Shown here: piece by piece, positions 1 through 7,285 of the stretch
Position numbering within the stretch: position 1 is the first letter of the stretch
How the letters are laid out: each line of letters opens with the position of its first letter
NCBI GenBank assembly: GCA_035502185.1
Contig: DATJUT010000115.1
Coordinates: 1-37,216 of the forward strand
DNA from: Gemmatimonadales bacterium
GTDB taxonomy: Bacteria > Gemmatimonadota > Gemmatimonadetes > Gemmatimonadales > JACORV01
Length of the DNA: 37,216 nucleotides
Direction of reading: 5' to 3'
Notes under the pieces: model-generated
Database searches by the model: none
Told to the model about the DNA's origin: nothing
Seen by the model: the letters and a program-made list of their open reading frames with translations, nothing else
Program-made: the position numbers and the translations under genes

Positions 1-1
1 C

Positions 2-2224
2 CTGGGCCGCGCGTACCTCGGTCAGAAGCGCTTCTCCATCGAGGGCGTGGACATGCTGGTCCCGATGCTCGACCTGGTGGCCGAGCTCGCGGCGGCCGCC
101 GGAACCCGGGCCGTGGTCATGGGGATGGCGCACCGGGGCCGGCTCAACGTCCTCGCGCACATCGTCGGGATGCCGTACGAGTCCATCATCGCCGAGTTCG
201 AGGGCGGGCAGATCGGCGAGGCCGACGGCGCCACCGGCGACGTGAAGTACCACCTCGGCGCCTCCGGCTCGTACCTCACGCAGGCCGGGAAGTCCATCGC
301 CGTGGAGCTGTCGCCCAACCCGAGCCACCTGGAGTCGGTGAACCCCGTGGTGGAGGGACGGGCGCGCGCGCTCCAGACCGAGCGCCGCGGCCCGACGGCG
401 CACCACGACGCCTCGGTGGCCCTGCCGGTCCTCATCCACGGCGACGCCGCTTTCGCCGGCGAAGGCGTCGTGGCCGAGACGCTGAACCTGGCGCGGCTCC
501 CGGGCTACTCCACCGGCGGCACGATCCACATCATCACCAACAACCAGCTGGGCTTCACCACCGACCCCGGCGAGGGGCGCTCGACGCCGTACGCGTCGGA
601 CCTGGCCAAGGGCTTCGACCACCCGATCATCCACGTGAACGCCGACGATCCGGAGGCCTGCCTGTCCGCGGTGCGGCTGGCGATGGCGTACCGCGAGCAG
701 TTCCAGGGCGACGTGCTGATCGATCTGGTGGGCTACCGCCGGCACGGGCACAACGAGGCCGACGAGCCGGCCTACACCCAGCCGGTGATGTACGAACGGA
801 TCGCCGCGCTGCCGACCGTCCGCGCGCAGTGGGCCGCGAAGCTGGCCGCGCAAGGCGTGGTCACGAGCGAACAGGCCGAGGCCGAGGCGCAGGCGGCCTA
901 CGAGCGCCTGTCCAAGGTGCAGCAGGCGGTGAAGGCCAGCCTGTCGCGGCGCTCCGGCGCGGGCTTCGAGACCATCGGCACCAGCGCGCGGGTGTCCTCC
1001 GGCTCGGAGCTGGCGCCGGCGACCACCGGCGAGTGCGAGCCCGGCACGGCGGTGGGCGAGGAGATGCTCGGCGTGCTCGATCGGCAGCTGACGACCTGGC
1101 CCGACGGCTTCGCTGTGCATCCCAAGCTGCTGCGGCAGCTGGAGCGGCGCCGCAAGACGATGGAGGAGGGCGGCGCGCTGGAGTGGGCCCACGCGGAGTC
1201 CCTGGCGTTCGCCTCGCTGCTGGTGGAGGGCGTGCCCATCCGGCTGACGGGACAGGACACGGAGCGCGGCACCTTCAGCCAGCGGCACCTGGTGCTGCAC
1301 GACGTCGCCACCGGGGCGCGGTACGCGCCGATCCAGCACCTGCCGGGCGCGCAGGCGCCGTTCGAGCTGCACAACAGCCCGCTCTCGGAGCTGGCGGCGC
1401 TGGGGTTCGAGTACGGCTACAGCGCAGAGGCGTCCGAGGCCCTGGTGCTGTGGGAAGCGCAGTTCGGGGACTTCGCCAACGGGGCCCAGGTCATCATCGA
1501 CCAGTTCATCGTGTCGGGCCGGGTGAAGTGGTCGGAGCGCTCGCGCCTGGTGCTGCTGCTGCCGCACGGCTACGAGGGTCAGGGCCCGGAGCACTCGAGC
1601 GCGCGGCTGGAGCGGTTCCTCCAGCTGGCCGGCCAGCAGAACATGCGGATCGCCAACCCGACCACGCCGGCGCAGTACTTCCACCTGCTCAGGCGGCAGG
1701 CGAGGCTCGAGGACCAGCGCCCGCTGGTGGTGATGACCCCCAAGAGCTACCTGCGGCATCCGCTGGCCCTCTCGCCCGTGGAGGACCTCGCCGACGGCTG
1801 CTTCCGGCAGGTGCTCGACGATCCCCAGGTCGCCGGCGACCGCGCGCGGATCGAGCGGCTGGTGGTGTGCTCCGGGAAGGTGTACTACGACGCGATCGGC
1901 TCCGGGGCGCGGAAGGCCGCCGCGAAGGTGGCGGTGGCGCGCCTCGAGCTGCTCTACCCGCTGCCCAAGGCGGACCTCGCCGCGCTGGTCGCGTCGTATC
2001 CCAACCTGCGGGAGCTAGTGTGGCTCCAGGAGGAGCCCCGGAACAAGGGGCCCTGGCGCTACGTCGCACACCATCTGCGCGACCTGGCGCCGCGCGGTGC
2101 GGACGGCGACGTGCGCCTGCGCTACGTGGGGCGGCCGGAGCGGGCGAGCTCGGCGGAGGGGTATCCTGCGGCACATCTGGCCGAGCAGGCTCGCATCGTG
2201 GGCGAAGCGATGGGTGGCGAGTGA
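2..2224 (+). CDS. sucA: 2-oxoglutarate dehydrogenase E1 component, 5'-truncated by window edge
   Basis: This is the thiamine-diphosphate-dependent E1 subunit of the 2-oxoglutarate dehydrogenase complex, which decarboxylates 2-oxoglutarate in the TCA cycle and passes the succinyl group to lipoyl-E2. The frame is open from base 2, and the first residues (LGRAYLGQKRFSIEGVD) already match the E1 core, so the GTG at 47 is not the start. About 740 residues remain against roughly 930 in E. coli SucA, so the N-terminal part lies outside the window. Visible motifs in order are GMAHRGRLNVL, NPSHLE, GDAAFAGEG followed by NNQLGFTT (ThDP site), and RRHGHNEADEP. The C-terminal half has QGPEHSSARLERFLQL, typical of the transketolase-like Pyr/C-terminal part. 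It converges on moaA across a repeat-rich spacer. Identification is secure. Confidence 0.96.
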   Translation: MGRAYLGQKRFSIEGVDMLVPMLDLVAELAAAAGTRAVVMGMAHRGRLNVLAHIVGMPYESIIAEFEGGQIGEADGATGDVKYHLGASGSYLTQAGKSIAVELSPNPSHLESVNPVVEGRARALQTERRGPTAHHDASVALPVLIHGDAAFAGEGVVAETLNLARLPGYSTGGTIHIITNNQLGFTTDPGEGRSTPYASDLAKGFDHPIIHVNADDPEACLSAVRLAMAYREQFQGDVLIDLVGYRRHGHNEADEPAYTQPVMYERIAALPTVRAQWAAKLAAQGVVTSEQAEAEAQAAYERLSKVQQAVKASLSRRSGAGFETIGTSARVSSGSELAPATTGECEPGTAVGEEMLGVLDRQLTTWPDGFAVHPKLLRQLERRRKTMEEGGALEWAHAESLAFASLLVEGVPIRLTGQDTERGTFSQRHLVLHDVATGARYAPIQHLPGAQAPFELHNSPLSELAALGFEYGYSAEASEALVLWEAQFGDFANGAQVIIDQFIVSGRVKWSERSRLVLLLPHGYEGQGPEHSSARLERFLQLAGQQNMRIANPTTPAQYFHLLRRQARLEDQRPLVVMTPKSYLRHPLALSPVEDLADGCFRQVLDDPQVAGDRARIERLVVCSGKVYYDAIGSGARKAAAKVAVARLELLYPLPKADLAALVASYPNLRELVWLQEEPRNKGPWRYVAHHLRDLAPRGADGDVRLRYVGRPERASSAEGYPAAHLAEQARIVGEAMGGE

Positions 2225-2226
2225 GT

Positions 2227-2316
2227 GTGAGAGGTGAGGGTGAGAGGTGAGGCTCACCTCTCACGTCGTTGCCTCTCACCTCTCACTTGAACCTCTCACT
2301 TCTCACGTCTCACCGC
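2227..2316. repeat. GTGAGAGG repeat array and perfect inverted repeat between convergent sucA and moaA
   Basis: Directly after the sucA stop there are two tandem 13-bp units, GTGAGAGGTGAGG (2227-2239 and 2240-2252). The second is followed at once by its perfect inverse, CTCACCTCTCAC (2253-2264). The rest of the spacer up to the moaA stop is more degenerate CTCTCAC units, so each gene reads into GTGAGAGG-type repeats on its own sense strand. The 12-bp arms at 2240-2251 and 2253-2264 can fold in RNA from either direction, suggesting a bidirectional terminator. No U-tract follows. The terminator role is inferred. Confidence 0.7.
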
Positions 2317-3342
2317 TCACCCGCCCCTCGTATGCATCTCCCGATGGGGATCGGCGCGAAGCTTATCCACCGGGTACAGCGCGCCCCTCGCGACAACCTC
2401 GAGCCGTCGCTCCGCCCCCCTATCCGTCCGTTCTCGCCACGTCCCCCCGATCAGCGCGGCAAGCTCCTCGTCGGAGGCGCCCTGGCGCAGCGGGTCCCGC
2501 AGGCTCACGCCGCGCTCGGCGTACAGGCACAGGAACCACGTCCCGTCGGCCGTGAGCCGGCTGCGGTCGCAGGTGCGGCAGAACGGCGCCGTGGTGGAGG
2601 CGATGATCCCGAAGGTCGTGCCGTCGGGGAGCGCGAACCGCTCGGCGGGGGCGGCGCTCCCGGCGGGCGGCGCGACCGGCTCGATGCGCCCGTACCGCCG
2701 CGCCAGCGTCTCCAGCATCGCGACCCGCGAGACGACCTGCGCGGGCGACCACTGCGTCGCCCCGCCGACGTCCATGTACTCGATGAACCGCACCTCCGCG
2801 CCCGCCGCGCGGCCGAACTCGATCAGGTCCGCCAGCTCGTCGTCGTTGTAGCCGCGCACCACCACCGTGTTGAGCTTGAGGCGGCCGAACCCGGCCCGCC
2901 GCGCCTCGGCGATCCCCTCCAGCACGTCGCCGTGCCGCTTGCTCCGGGTGTAGGCCTCGAACCGGTCCGGCCGCAGCGTGTCCAGGCTCACCGTGAGGCG
3001 ATGGAGGCCGGCGCGGTGGAGCGCCGCGGCCTGTGCCGCCAGCACCATGCCGTTGGTCGTGAGGGCCAGGTCCGCGATGGCGTCGTTGCGCCGCAACAGC
3101 GCGACCAGGGTCGGCACGTCGTGCCTCAGCAGCGGCTCGCCGCCCGTCAGCCGCACCTTCGCCGCGCCCAGGGCCGTGAACACCCCCGCGAGCCGCGTGA
3201 TCTCCTCGAAGGTGAGGATCGACGCGCGGGGCAGCCACACGTACTCCTCCTCCGGCATGCAGTAGCGGCAGCGGAGGTTGCACCGATCGGTGAGCGAGAC
3301 CCGGAGGCTCGCGAGCGGGCGCGCCAGCGCGTCGTGGACCAT
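2317..3342 (-). CDS. moaA: GTP 3',8-cyclase MoaA
   Basis: This radical-SAM enzyme, with MoaC, turns GTP into cyclic pyranopterin monophosphate, the first step of molybdenum-cofactor synthesis. The 341-aa protein has the N-terminal SAM cluster motif CX3CX2C at C21, C25 and C28 (CNLRCRYC), followed by the radical-SAM glycine motif LTGGEPLLR. The second 4Fe-4S cluster is CX2CX13C at C255, C258 and C272, which binds substrate in the family. The protein ends in the Gly-Gly tail characteristic of MoaA. ATG at 3342 is the start; no strong Shine-Dalgarno is visible. It may serve the same molybdoenzymes as the mocA gene near the right end of the window. Confidence 0.96.
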   Translation of the reverse strand: MVHDALARPLASLRVSLTDRCNLRCRYCMPEEEYVWLPRASILTFEEITRLAGVFTALGAAKVRLTGGEPLLRHDVPTLVALLRRNDAIADLALTTNGMVLAAQAAALHRAGLHRLTVSLDTLRPDRFEAYTRSKRHGDVLEGIAEARRAGFGRLKLNTVVVRGYNDDELADLIEFGRAAGAEVRFIEYMDVGGATQWSPAQVVSRVAMLETLARRYGRIEPVAPPAGSAAPAERFALPDGTTFGIIASTTAPFCRTCDRSRLTADGTWFLCLYAERGVSLRDPLRQGASDEELAALIGGTWRERTDRGAERRLEVVARGALYPVDKLRADPHREMHTRGG

Positions 3343-3427
3343 TGCGGGGGAATGAAAGCGAGTCGTTCGGCTATCGGCAAGCGGGCCGGCGGCCGCACTG
3401 CGCGGCGATCCGTGGCCGTGCGCGCGC

Positions 3428-3464
3428 GGGCGAGACGCGCCGGGGCGCCGCGCCCCGCGTCGCC
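3428..3464 (-). terminator. Terminator-like hairpin after fadD
   Basis: The stem GGGGCG (3442-3447) and CGCCCC (3451-3456) has a CCG loop and is extended by outer GGCGA/TCGCC and CGC/GCG pairs. It begins immediately downstream of the fadD stop codon on the minus strand and lies in the 121-bp gap before moaA. There is no T-tract, so it would be a U-tract-less terminator or a 3'-stabilising structure. Confidence 0.45.
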
Positions 3465-5191
3465 TACGCCGTGGCGCCCGCCGCGGCCTTCGTCCGCTCC
3501 TCCTCGCGGAGCGCCATCCGGAGGATCTTGAGGATGCCGCTCTTCGGCAGCGCGTCCCGGAACTCGATGTGGCGCGGGACCTTGTAGGCGGCGAGGTTGC
3601 TGCGGCAGTACGCCGCGATCTGCTCGGCGGTGGCGTGCTCGCCGGGCTTGAGGACGATGAACGACTTGATGCTCTCGCCGCGCTTGGGATCGCTCACGCC
3701 GATCGTGGCCGCCTCGAGCACCGCCGGGTGCTTCATCAGCACGCCGTCCACCTCGTCCGGATACACGTTGTAGCCCGACGCCAGGATCATGTCCTTCTTC
3801 CGGCCGACGATGCAGTGGTAGCCGTCCTCGTCGATCTGGGCGATGTCGCCGGTGTGGAGCCAGCCGTCCCGGAGCACCTCCGCCGTCTCCTCCGGCATGT
3901 TCCAGTAGCCGGCCATCACCTGCGGACCCTTGATCAGCAGCTCGCCCGGCTCGCCCGGCGGCAGGGTCCGCGTGCCGGTCTCCAGGTCCACCACCTTCGA
4001 GTCGGTGTCGGGGAAGGGAATGCCGATGCTGCCGGCCTTCCGCAGCCCGTCCATCGGGTTGACGTGCGTCACCGGCGACGTCTCGGTCAGGCCGAATCCC
4101 TCGACGATGTGGCTCCCGGTCAGCGCTTCGAACCGCTCGAGCACGGCCATCGGCAGCGGCGCCGAGCCCGAGAAGCAGGACTTCACCGACCGGATGTCCT
4201 TGTGCTCGATGCCCGGGTACCCGTTGATCGCGTGGAACATCGCGGGCACGCCCATGAACAGCGTCACCCGGTCCTTCACCACGGCCTTGACCAGCGCCGG
4301 GATGTCGCGCGGGTTGGGCAGCAGCACCATCGCCGCGGCCGCGCCGATCGGGAAGTTCATGCACACCGTCATCCCGAACACGTGGAACAGCGGCAGCGCC
4401 GACAGTACCACCTCGGAGCCGTGGGTGCAGTGCAGCCAGGTGATGCACTGCTGGACGTTGCACGACAGGTTGCGGTGCGTCAGCATGGCGCCCTTGGAGA
4501 CGCCGGTCGTCCCGCCGGTGTACTGCAGCGCCGCGACGTCGTCGAGGCCGATGGAGACCGCCGGCGGGTCGGGCTCCGTGGCGGCGACGAGCCTGCGGAA
4601 CCGGTGCACGCCCGGCTCCGCCGCCACGCGCGCGATCGCGGGCGGCTTCATCCGCCGCAGCTTCAGCGGGGCGATCTGCTTCAGCGGGAAGGGCAGGTAC
4701 TCCGGAATCGACGCCACGACGTAGTGCTTGATCGGCAGCCGGCTGCGGATGTGGCGCAGCCGGGTGGCGAACAGGAAGTCCGCCGTGACGGCGAACTCGC
4801 AGCCGGCGTCGTTCCACTGGTGCTCGATCTCCCGCTCGACGTACAGCGGGTTCGTCATCACCACCTGCCCGCCGAGCGACAGGACGGCATAGTAGGCGAT
4901 CACCGTCTGCGGCAGGTTGGGCAGGTGGATCGCCACCCGGGTCTCCCGGGTCACGCCCAGGGCCGCCAGCGCGGTGGCGAGGCGGTCCACCTGGTCCTTC
5001 AGCTCCCGGTACGTCAGGCGGCACCCGAGGAACAGGATCGCCGGGGCGTCGGGGTAGGCTTCTGCCGACCGCTCGAGCCGCTCGGGCAGGACCAGCTCCT
5101 CGTAGGCGAGGCTCGGCCGGACGACGGAATCGTAGTGCTTGTGCCAGACCCGCGGCTCCACGCGCTCTCCAGGCTCTCGGACGGCCACCAA
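3464..5191 (-). CDS. fadD: Long-chain fatty-acid-CoA ligase
   Basis: This AMP-forming acyl-CoA synthetase activates free fatty acids with ATP and CoA for beta-oxidation or lipid synthesis. The 575-aa protein matches the family length (about 560) and the FadD motif order: P-loop YTGGTTGVSKG (residues 224-234), NPRDIPALVK, the linker/adenine motif GFGLTETSPVTHVNP, WLHTGDIAQIDEDGY, and the C-terminal lysine region LPKSGILKILR. In that last motif the catalytic lysine is kept although the usual glycine before it is leucine. The frame opens with TTG (5191) directly followed by GTG (5188); GAGG lies about 10 nt upstream, so either could be used. It is divergent from the 190-aa membrane protein at 5292. 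A second beta-oxidation gene, an acyl-CoA dehydrogenase, lies at 29195. Confidence 0.93.
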   Translation of the reverse strand: MVAVREPGERVEPRVWHKHYDSVVRPSLAYEELVLPERLERSAEAYPDAPAILFLGCRLTYRELKDQVDRLATALAALGVTRETRVAIHLPNLPQTVIAYYAVLSLGGQVVMTNPLYVEREIEHQWNDAGCEFAVTADFLFATRLRHIRSRLPIKHYVVASIPEYLPFPLKQIAPLKLRRMKPPAIARVAAEPGVHRFRRLVAATEPDPPAVSIGLDDVAALQYTGGTTGVSKGAMLTHRNLSCNVQQCITWLHCTHGSEVVLSALPLFHVFGMTVCMNFPIGAAAAMVLLPNPRDIPALVKAVVKDRVTLFMGVPAMFHAINGYPGIEHKDIRSVKSCFSGSAPLPMAVLERFEALTGSHIVEGFGLTETSPVTHVNPMDGLRKAGSIGIPFPDTDSKVVDLETGTRTLPPGEPGELLIKGPQVMAGYWNMPEETAEVLRDGWLHTGDIAQIDEDGYHCIVGRKKDMILASGYNVYPDEVDGVLMKHPAVLEAATIGVSDPKRGESIKSFIVLKPGEHATAEQIAAYCRSNLAAYKVPRHIEFRDALPKSGILKILRMALREEERTKAAAGATA

Positions 5192-5291
5192 CTTCGCGTC
5201 GCCTCGGGGACTTGCGCAACCATCGGCCCCAATGCCTCTTATCCGTCCATTCCGAACGCCTGAGTCGGGTTACCTCACCAGGGAGATCGCC

Positions 5292-5864
5292 ATGTACGAT
5301 GTGACGGTGCCGATGCTGTGGCTGCCGATCGTGCTGTCCGCCGTGTTCGTGTTCATCGGCAGCAGCGTGGTGTGGATGGCGCTGAAGTACGAGAACGCCG
5401 AGTGGAAGCCCATCCCGGGCGAGGACCAGCTGCGCGACGCGGTTCGCAAGCTCAACCTCAAGGCGCCGGGGCAGTACGTCTTCCCGCACATCATGGGCGA
5501 AGGCGGCGCCGAGGCCGCGATGAAGAAAGTGGAGGAGGGCCCGAACGGGGTGCTGCTGCTGCGGAAGCCGGCCAAGTGGACCATGGCCCCGATGCTCGTG
5601 CAGGCATTCATCTACTACCTGGTGGTGTCGTTCTTCGTGGCCTACGTCGCGAGCCACGCGCTGCCCAAGGGCACCGAGTACCTGCGGGTCTTCCAGATCG
5701 CGGGCGCGTCGGGCTTCATGGCCTACGGGCTGGGTCTGGTGCCCGAGGCGATCTGGTTCGGCCGGACCTGGAAGAGCACGGTCAAGAGCCTGATCTCGGC
5801 CCTGATCTACGGATGCCTCACGGCCGGAACGTTCGGCTGGCTGTGGCCGCACGCCATGAGCTGA
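5292..5864 (+). CDS. Conserved-looking four-TM membrane protein, unknown function
   Basis: I do not recognise a named family. The 190-aa protein has predicted membrane helices near residues 10-31, 99-122, 132-152 and 164-185. A basic soluble loop (about 33-98) lies between the first and second helices. The start at ATG 5292 is chosen because AGGGAGAT lies about 5-8 nt upstream; the frame is open further upstream but would run into the divergent fadD gene. There are no catalytic motifs, no cysteines in the loop and no signal-peptide cleavage site. A small GC hairpin follows the stop at 5870-5885. A role in the inner membrane is all that can be said. Confidence 0.8.
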   Translation: MYDVTVPMLWLPIVLSAVFVFIGSSVVWMALKYENAEWKPIPGEDQLRDAVRKLNLKAPGQYVFPHIMGEGGAEAAMKKVEEGPNGVLLLRKPAKWTMAPMLVQAFIYYLVVSFFVAYVASHALPKGTEYLRVFQIAGASGFMAYGLGLVPEAIWFGRTWKSTVKSLISALIYGCLTAGTFGWLWPHAMS

Positions 5865-5869
5865 GACGG

Positions 5870-5885
5870 GCCGGGCGATCCCGGC
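5870..5885 (+). terminator. Short GC hairpin after the membrane-protein gene
   Basis: GCCGGG (5870-5875), loop CGAT, CCCGGC (5880-5885) is a perfect 6-bp stem six bases after the stop codon. It is just upstream of the candidate promoter of the next gene. It could terminate the upstream transcript; there is no U-tract. Confidence 0.4.
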
Positions 5886-5889
5886 ACGC

Positions 5890-5919
5890 TTGACGCCTCG
5901 CGCGCGGGCGCCTTATTCC
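5890..5919 (+). promoter_or_regulatory. Candidate sigma70-type promoter for the yjbQ-like gene
   Basis: TTGACG (5890-5895) matches five of six bases of the -35 consensus. A weak -10, TATTCC (5914-5919), follows at 18-bp spacing. The start codon is 28 bases further on. The -35 box is good and the -10 is poor, so confidence is moderate. Confidence 0.4.
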
Positions 5920-5947
5920 CGGGCAAGCCGGACGCGGGGACGAAGAC

Positions 5948-6376
5948 ATGGCGAAGCAACAATCCCGGACTCGGCGCTGGAGCTTCAATCTCGGCGCCGA
6001 GTTCGGACATCGGGACCTGACCGACGAGGTCGCCGCCCTGGTGGGCGACTCGGGCGTGCGCGACGGGGCCGTCGTCGTGTCGCTCACGGGCTCGACCGGG
6101 GCCGTGACCACGATCGAGTACGAGGCCGGCGCGCTGGCCGACCTGAGGCGCGCGCTCGACCGGCTGGCGCCCGCCGACGGCGACTACGCGCACAACGCGC
6201 GGTGGGGCGACGGCAACGGCTTCTCCCACATCAGGTCGTCGCTCCTCAAGACCGGCATCGCCGTGCCGGTCGTCGACGGCCGCCTGCAGCTCGGCACCTG
6301 GCAGCAGATCGTGGTGATCAACCTGGACAACCGGGCCCGCGAGCGGGAGGTGGTCGCCGTGGTGCTCGGCGCCTGA
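5948..6376 (+). CDS. YjbQ/UPF0047 family protein (secondary thiamine-phosphate synthase enzyme family)
   Basis: The 142-aa protein has the UPF0047 layout: an N-terminal strand region with STGAVTTIEYEAGALADL, then HNARWGDGN, then SSLLKTGIAVPVVDGRLQLGTWQQ near the C terminus. Members are small trimeric metal-binding proteins; some can weakly replace thiamine-phosphate synthase, but the physiological role is unsettled. Two departures from the usual motif are visible: the first histidine of the GN-x-H-x-H segment is Phe (GNGFSH), and the usual Gly-Pro after SLL is Lys-Thr. It has its own candidate promoter at 5890, and ATG 5948 is the only sensible start. The family call is secure; enzymatic activity is not. 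Confidence 0.88.
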   Translation: MAKQQSRTRRWSFNLGAEFGHRDLTDEVAALVGDSGVRDGAVVVSLTGSTGAVTTIEYEAGALADLRRALDRLAPADGDYAHNARWGDGNGFSHIRSSLLKTGIAVPVVDGRLQLGTWQQIVVINLDNRAREREVVAVVLGA

Positions 6377-6426
6377 GCCGGCGCCCGCCTGTAACCTGGG
6401 GGCCGGTCCACCCGTAGGGGTTGTCG

Positions 6427-6445
6427 GCAGGGCGCGGCGCCCTGC
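6427..6445 (+). terminator. Perfect hairpin placed directly before a ribosome binding site
   Basis: GCAGGGCG (6427-6434), loop CGG, CGCCCTGC (6438-6445) forms an 8-bp perfect stem. The next base begins GGGGAGG (6446-6452), the Shine-Dalgarno of the gene starting at 6462. It may end yjbQ transcription. If transcription reads through, it could stack against and expose or mask the ribosome binding site. Confidence 0.45.
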
Positions 6446-6461
6446 GGGGAGGTTCTCGAGG

Positions 6462-6671
6462 ATGTTGCGTGCACTGGGAATGCTCGCCGGCACGGCGATC
6501 CTGGGCGTGCTGGCTGTGAAGCTGCTGGGCCTGCTGCTGTTTCCCGTGTTGGGCCTGGTGTTCGGGTTCGTCATGTTCGTGCTGAAGCTGGCGCTCATCT
6601 TCGGCCTGGCGTACCTCGCCTACCGGCTGTTCCGCCGGTGGACCGAGGAGCGCGGCTCCGAGGCAGCCTAG
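6462..6671 (+). CDS. Small two-TM membrane protein
   Basis: The 69-aa protein is almost entirely hydrophobic: two membrane segments (about residues 5-36 and 37-58) separated by one lysine-containing turn. It ends in a short charged cytoplasmic tail, FRRWTEERGSEAA. GGGGAGG ends 9 nt before ATG 6462, a strong Shine-Dalgarno that supports real translation. I do not recognise a family. It lies between yjbQ and the TM2 gene on the same strand, but hairpins on both sides suggest it may be its own small transcription unit. Confidence 0.75.
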   Translation: MLRALGMLAGTAILGVLAVKLLGLLLFPVLGLVFGFVMFVLKLALIFGLAYLAYRLFRRWTEERGSEAA

Positions 6672-6693
6672 ACAGCGACGATCACGTGGCGGA

Positions 6694-6720
6694 GGCGGGG
6701 GCAGACATATGGCCCCCGCC
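6694..6720 (+). terminator. 9-bp GC hairpin whose loop holds the next gene's -35 box
   Basis: GGCGGGGGC (6694-6702) and GCCCCCGCC (6712-6720) pair perfectly around a 9-nt loop, AGACATATG. It lies 22 nt after the upstream stop, consistent with a terminator. The candidate -35 of the following gene (CAGACA, 6702-6707) falls mainly within the loop. Confidence 0.5.
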
Positions 6721-6730
6721 CGCGTAGCTT
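6702..6730 (+). promoter_or_regulatory. Promoter of the TM2 gene, near-leaderless
   Basis: CAGACA (6702-6707, four of six consensus -35 bases), a 17-bp spacer and TAGCTT (6725-6730) form a plausible sigma70 promoter. Only 9 nt separate the -10 from ATG 6740, so the mRNA would start within about two bases of the initiation codon. No Shine-Dalgarno is present. Confidence 0.55.
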
Positions 6731-6739
6731 GTCCGAACC

Positions 6740-7213
6740 ATGAAGGACAAGACCGTCGCCTACCTGCTGTGGTGCGCCTGCTTCGTCGGCGTGTGCGGGC
6801 TGCACCGCATCTACAACGGCAAGTACGGGACCGGCTTCCTGTGGCTGTTCACGTTCGGCCTGGCCGGGATCGGACAGTTCATCGACCTGTTCACGATCCC
6901 GGGCATGGTCGAGGACGCCAATAACCGCGCGCTCATCCAGTCGGTGGGCTCGGCTGCGCTGCTCGGCGCGGGCGGCGCGGGCCAGGGGGTCAAGCGCCTG
7001 CCGCGCACGACGGAGGAGTTCCAGGTCGCGCTGGTCCAGGCGGCGAGCGCCAACGGCGGCCGCCTGTCGGTGGCCGAAGCGGTGGCGAGCACGGGACGCG
7101 GCTTCAAGGAGGTCGAGCGGCAGCTGCGGGAGATGGCGGTGGCCGGCTACATCGAAGCCGACAGCGACGACGCGGGGCAGGTGTTCTACGTGTTTCCCGG
7201 ACTGGTGAAGTGA
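6740..7213 (+). CDS. TM2-domain membrane protein with C-terminal helical (winged-helix-like) region
   Basis: The 157-aa protein begins with a TM2 domain (residues 1-60): a hydrophobic helix containing LLWCACFVGVCGLHRIYNGKYGTG, then a second helix with a DLFTIPGMV end, the family's hallmark pattern. After a Gly/Ala-rich linker (about 70-88), residues 92-157 are soluble. Their helix-turn-helix-like sequence (LSVAEAVASTGRGFKEVERQLREMAVAGYIE, here described by its ends) ends in a short strand, resembling a small winged-helix fold. TM2 proteins have no agreed function. The combination suggests a membrane-tethered sensor or adaptor, which is inference. Expression is probably from a near-leaderless promoter at 6702-6730. 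Confidence 0.85.
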   Translation: MKDKTVAYLLWCACFVGVCGLHRIYNGKYGTGFLWLFTFGLAGIGQFIDLFTIPGMVEDANNRALIQSVGSAALLGAGGAGQGVKRLPRTTEEFQVALVQAASANGGRLSVAEAVASTGRGFKEVERQLREMAVAGYIEADSDDAGQVFYVFPGLVK

Positions 7214-7285
7214 CGAAGCAGTTGGCAGGTGGATGGTCGTAGGTTGCAGTGGTTGCTCTCTCGATGACCCACCACCTACAACCCA
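7214..7285. repeat. GT-rich / CA-rich opposed arms between convergent genes
   Basis: The plus strand runs GT-rich (7221-7255, repeated GGTGG/GGTTG steps) and then switches to CA-rich (7268-7289, ACCCACCACC steps). Each of the two convergent genes therefore enters a G- and T-rich tract on its sense strand. The arms pair imperfectly (for example GTAGGT at 7239 with ACCTAC at 7274). The layout matches the spacers at 2227-2316 and 22594-22649. A bidirectional terminator role is inferred. Confidence 0.6.

Noticed and set aside
5139-5291. Upstream start for the four-TM protein
   Set aside because: The extension overlaps the divergent fadD start and is not hydrophobic or conserved in appearance; the Shine-Dalgarno lies at 5279-5287.
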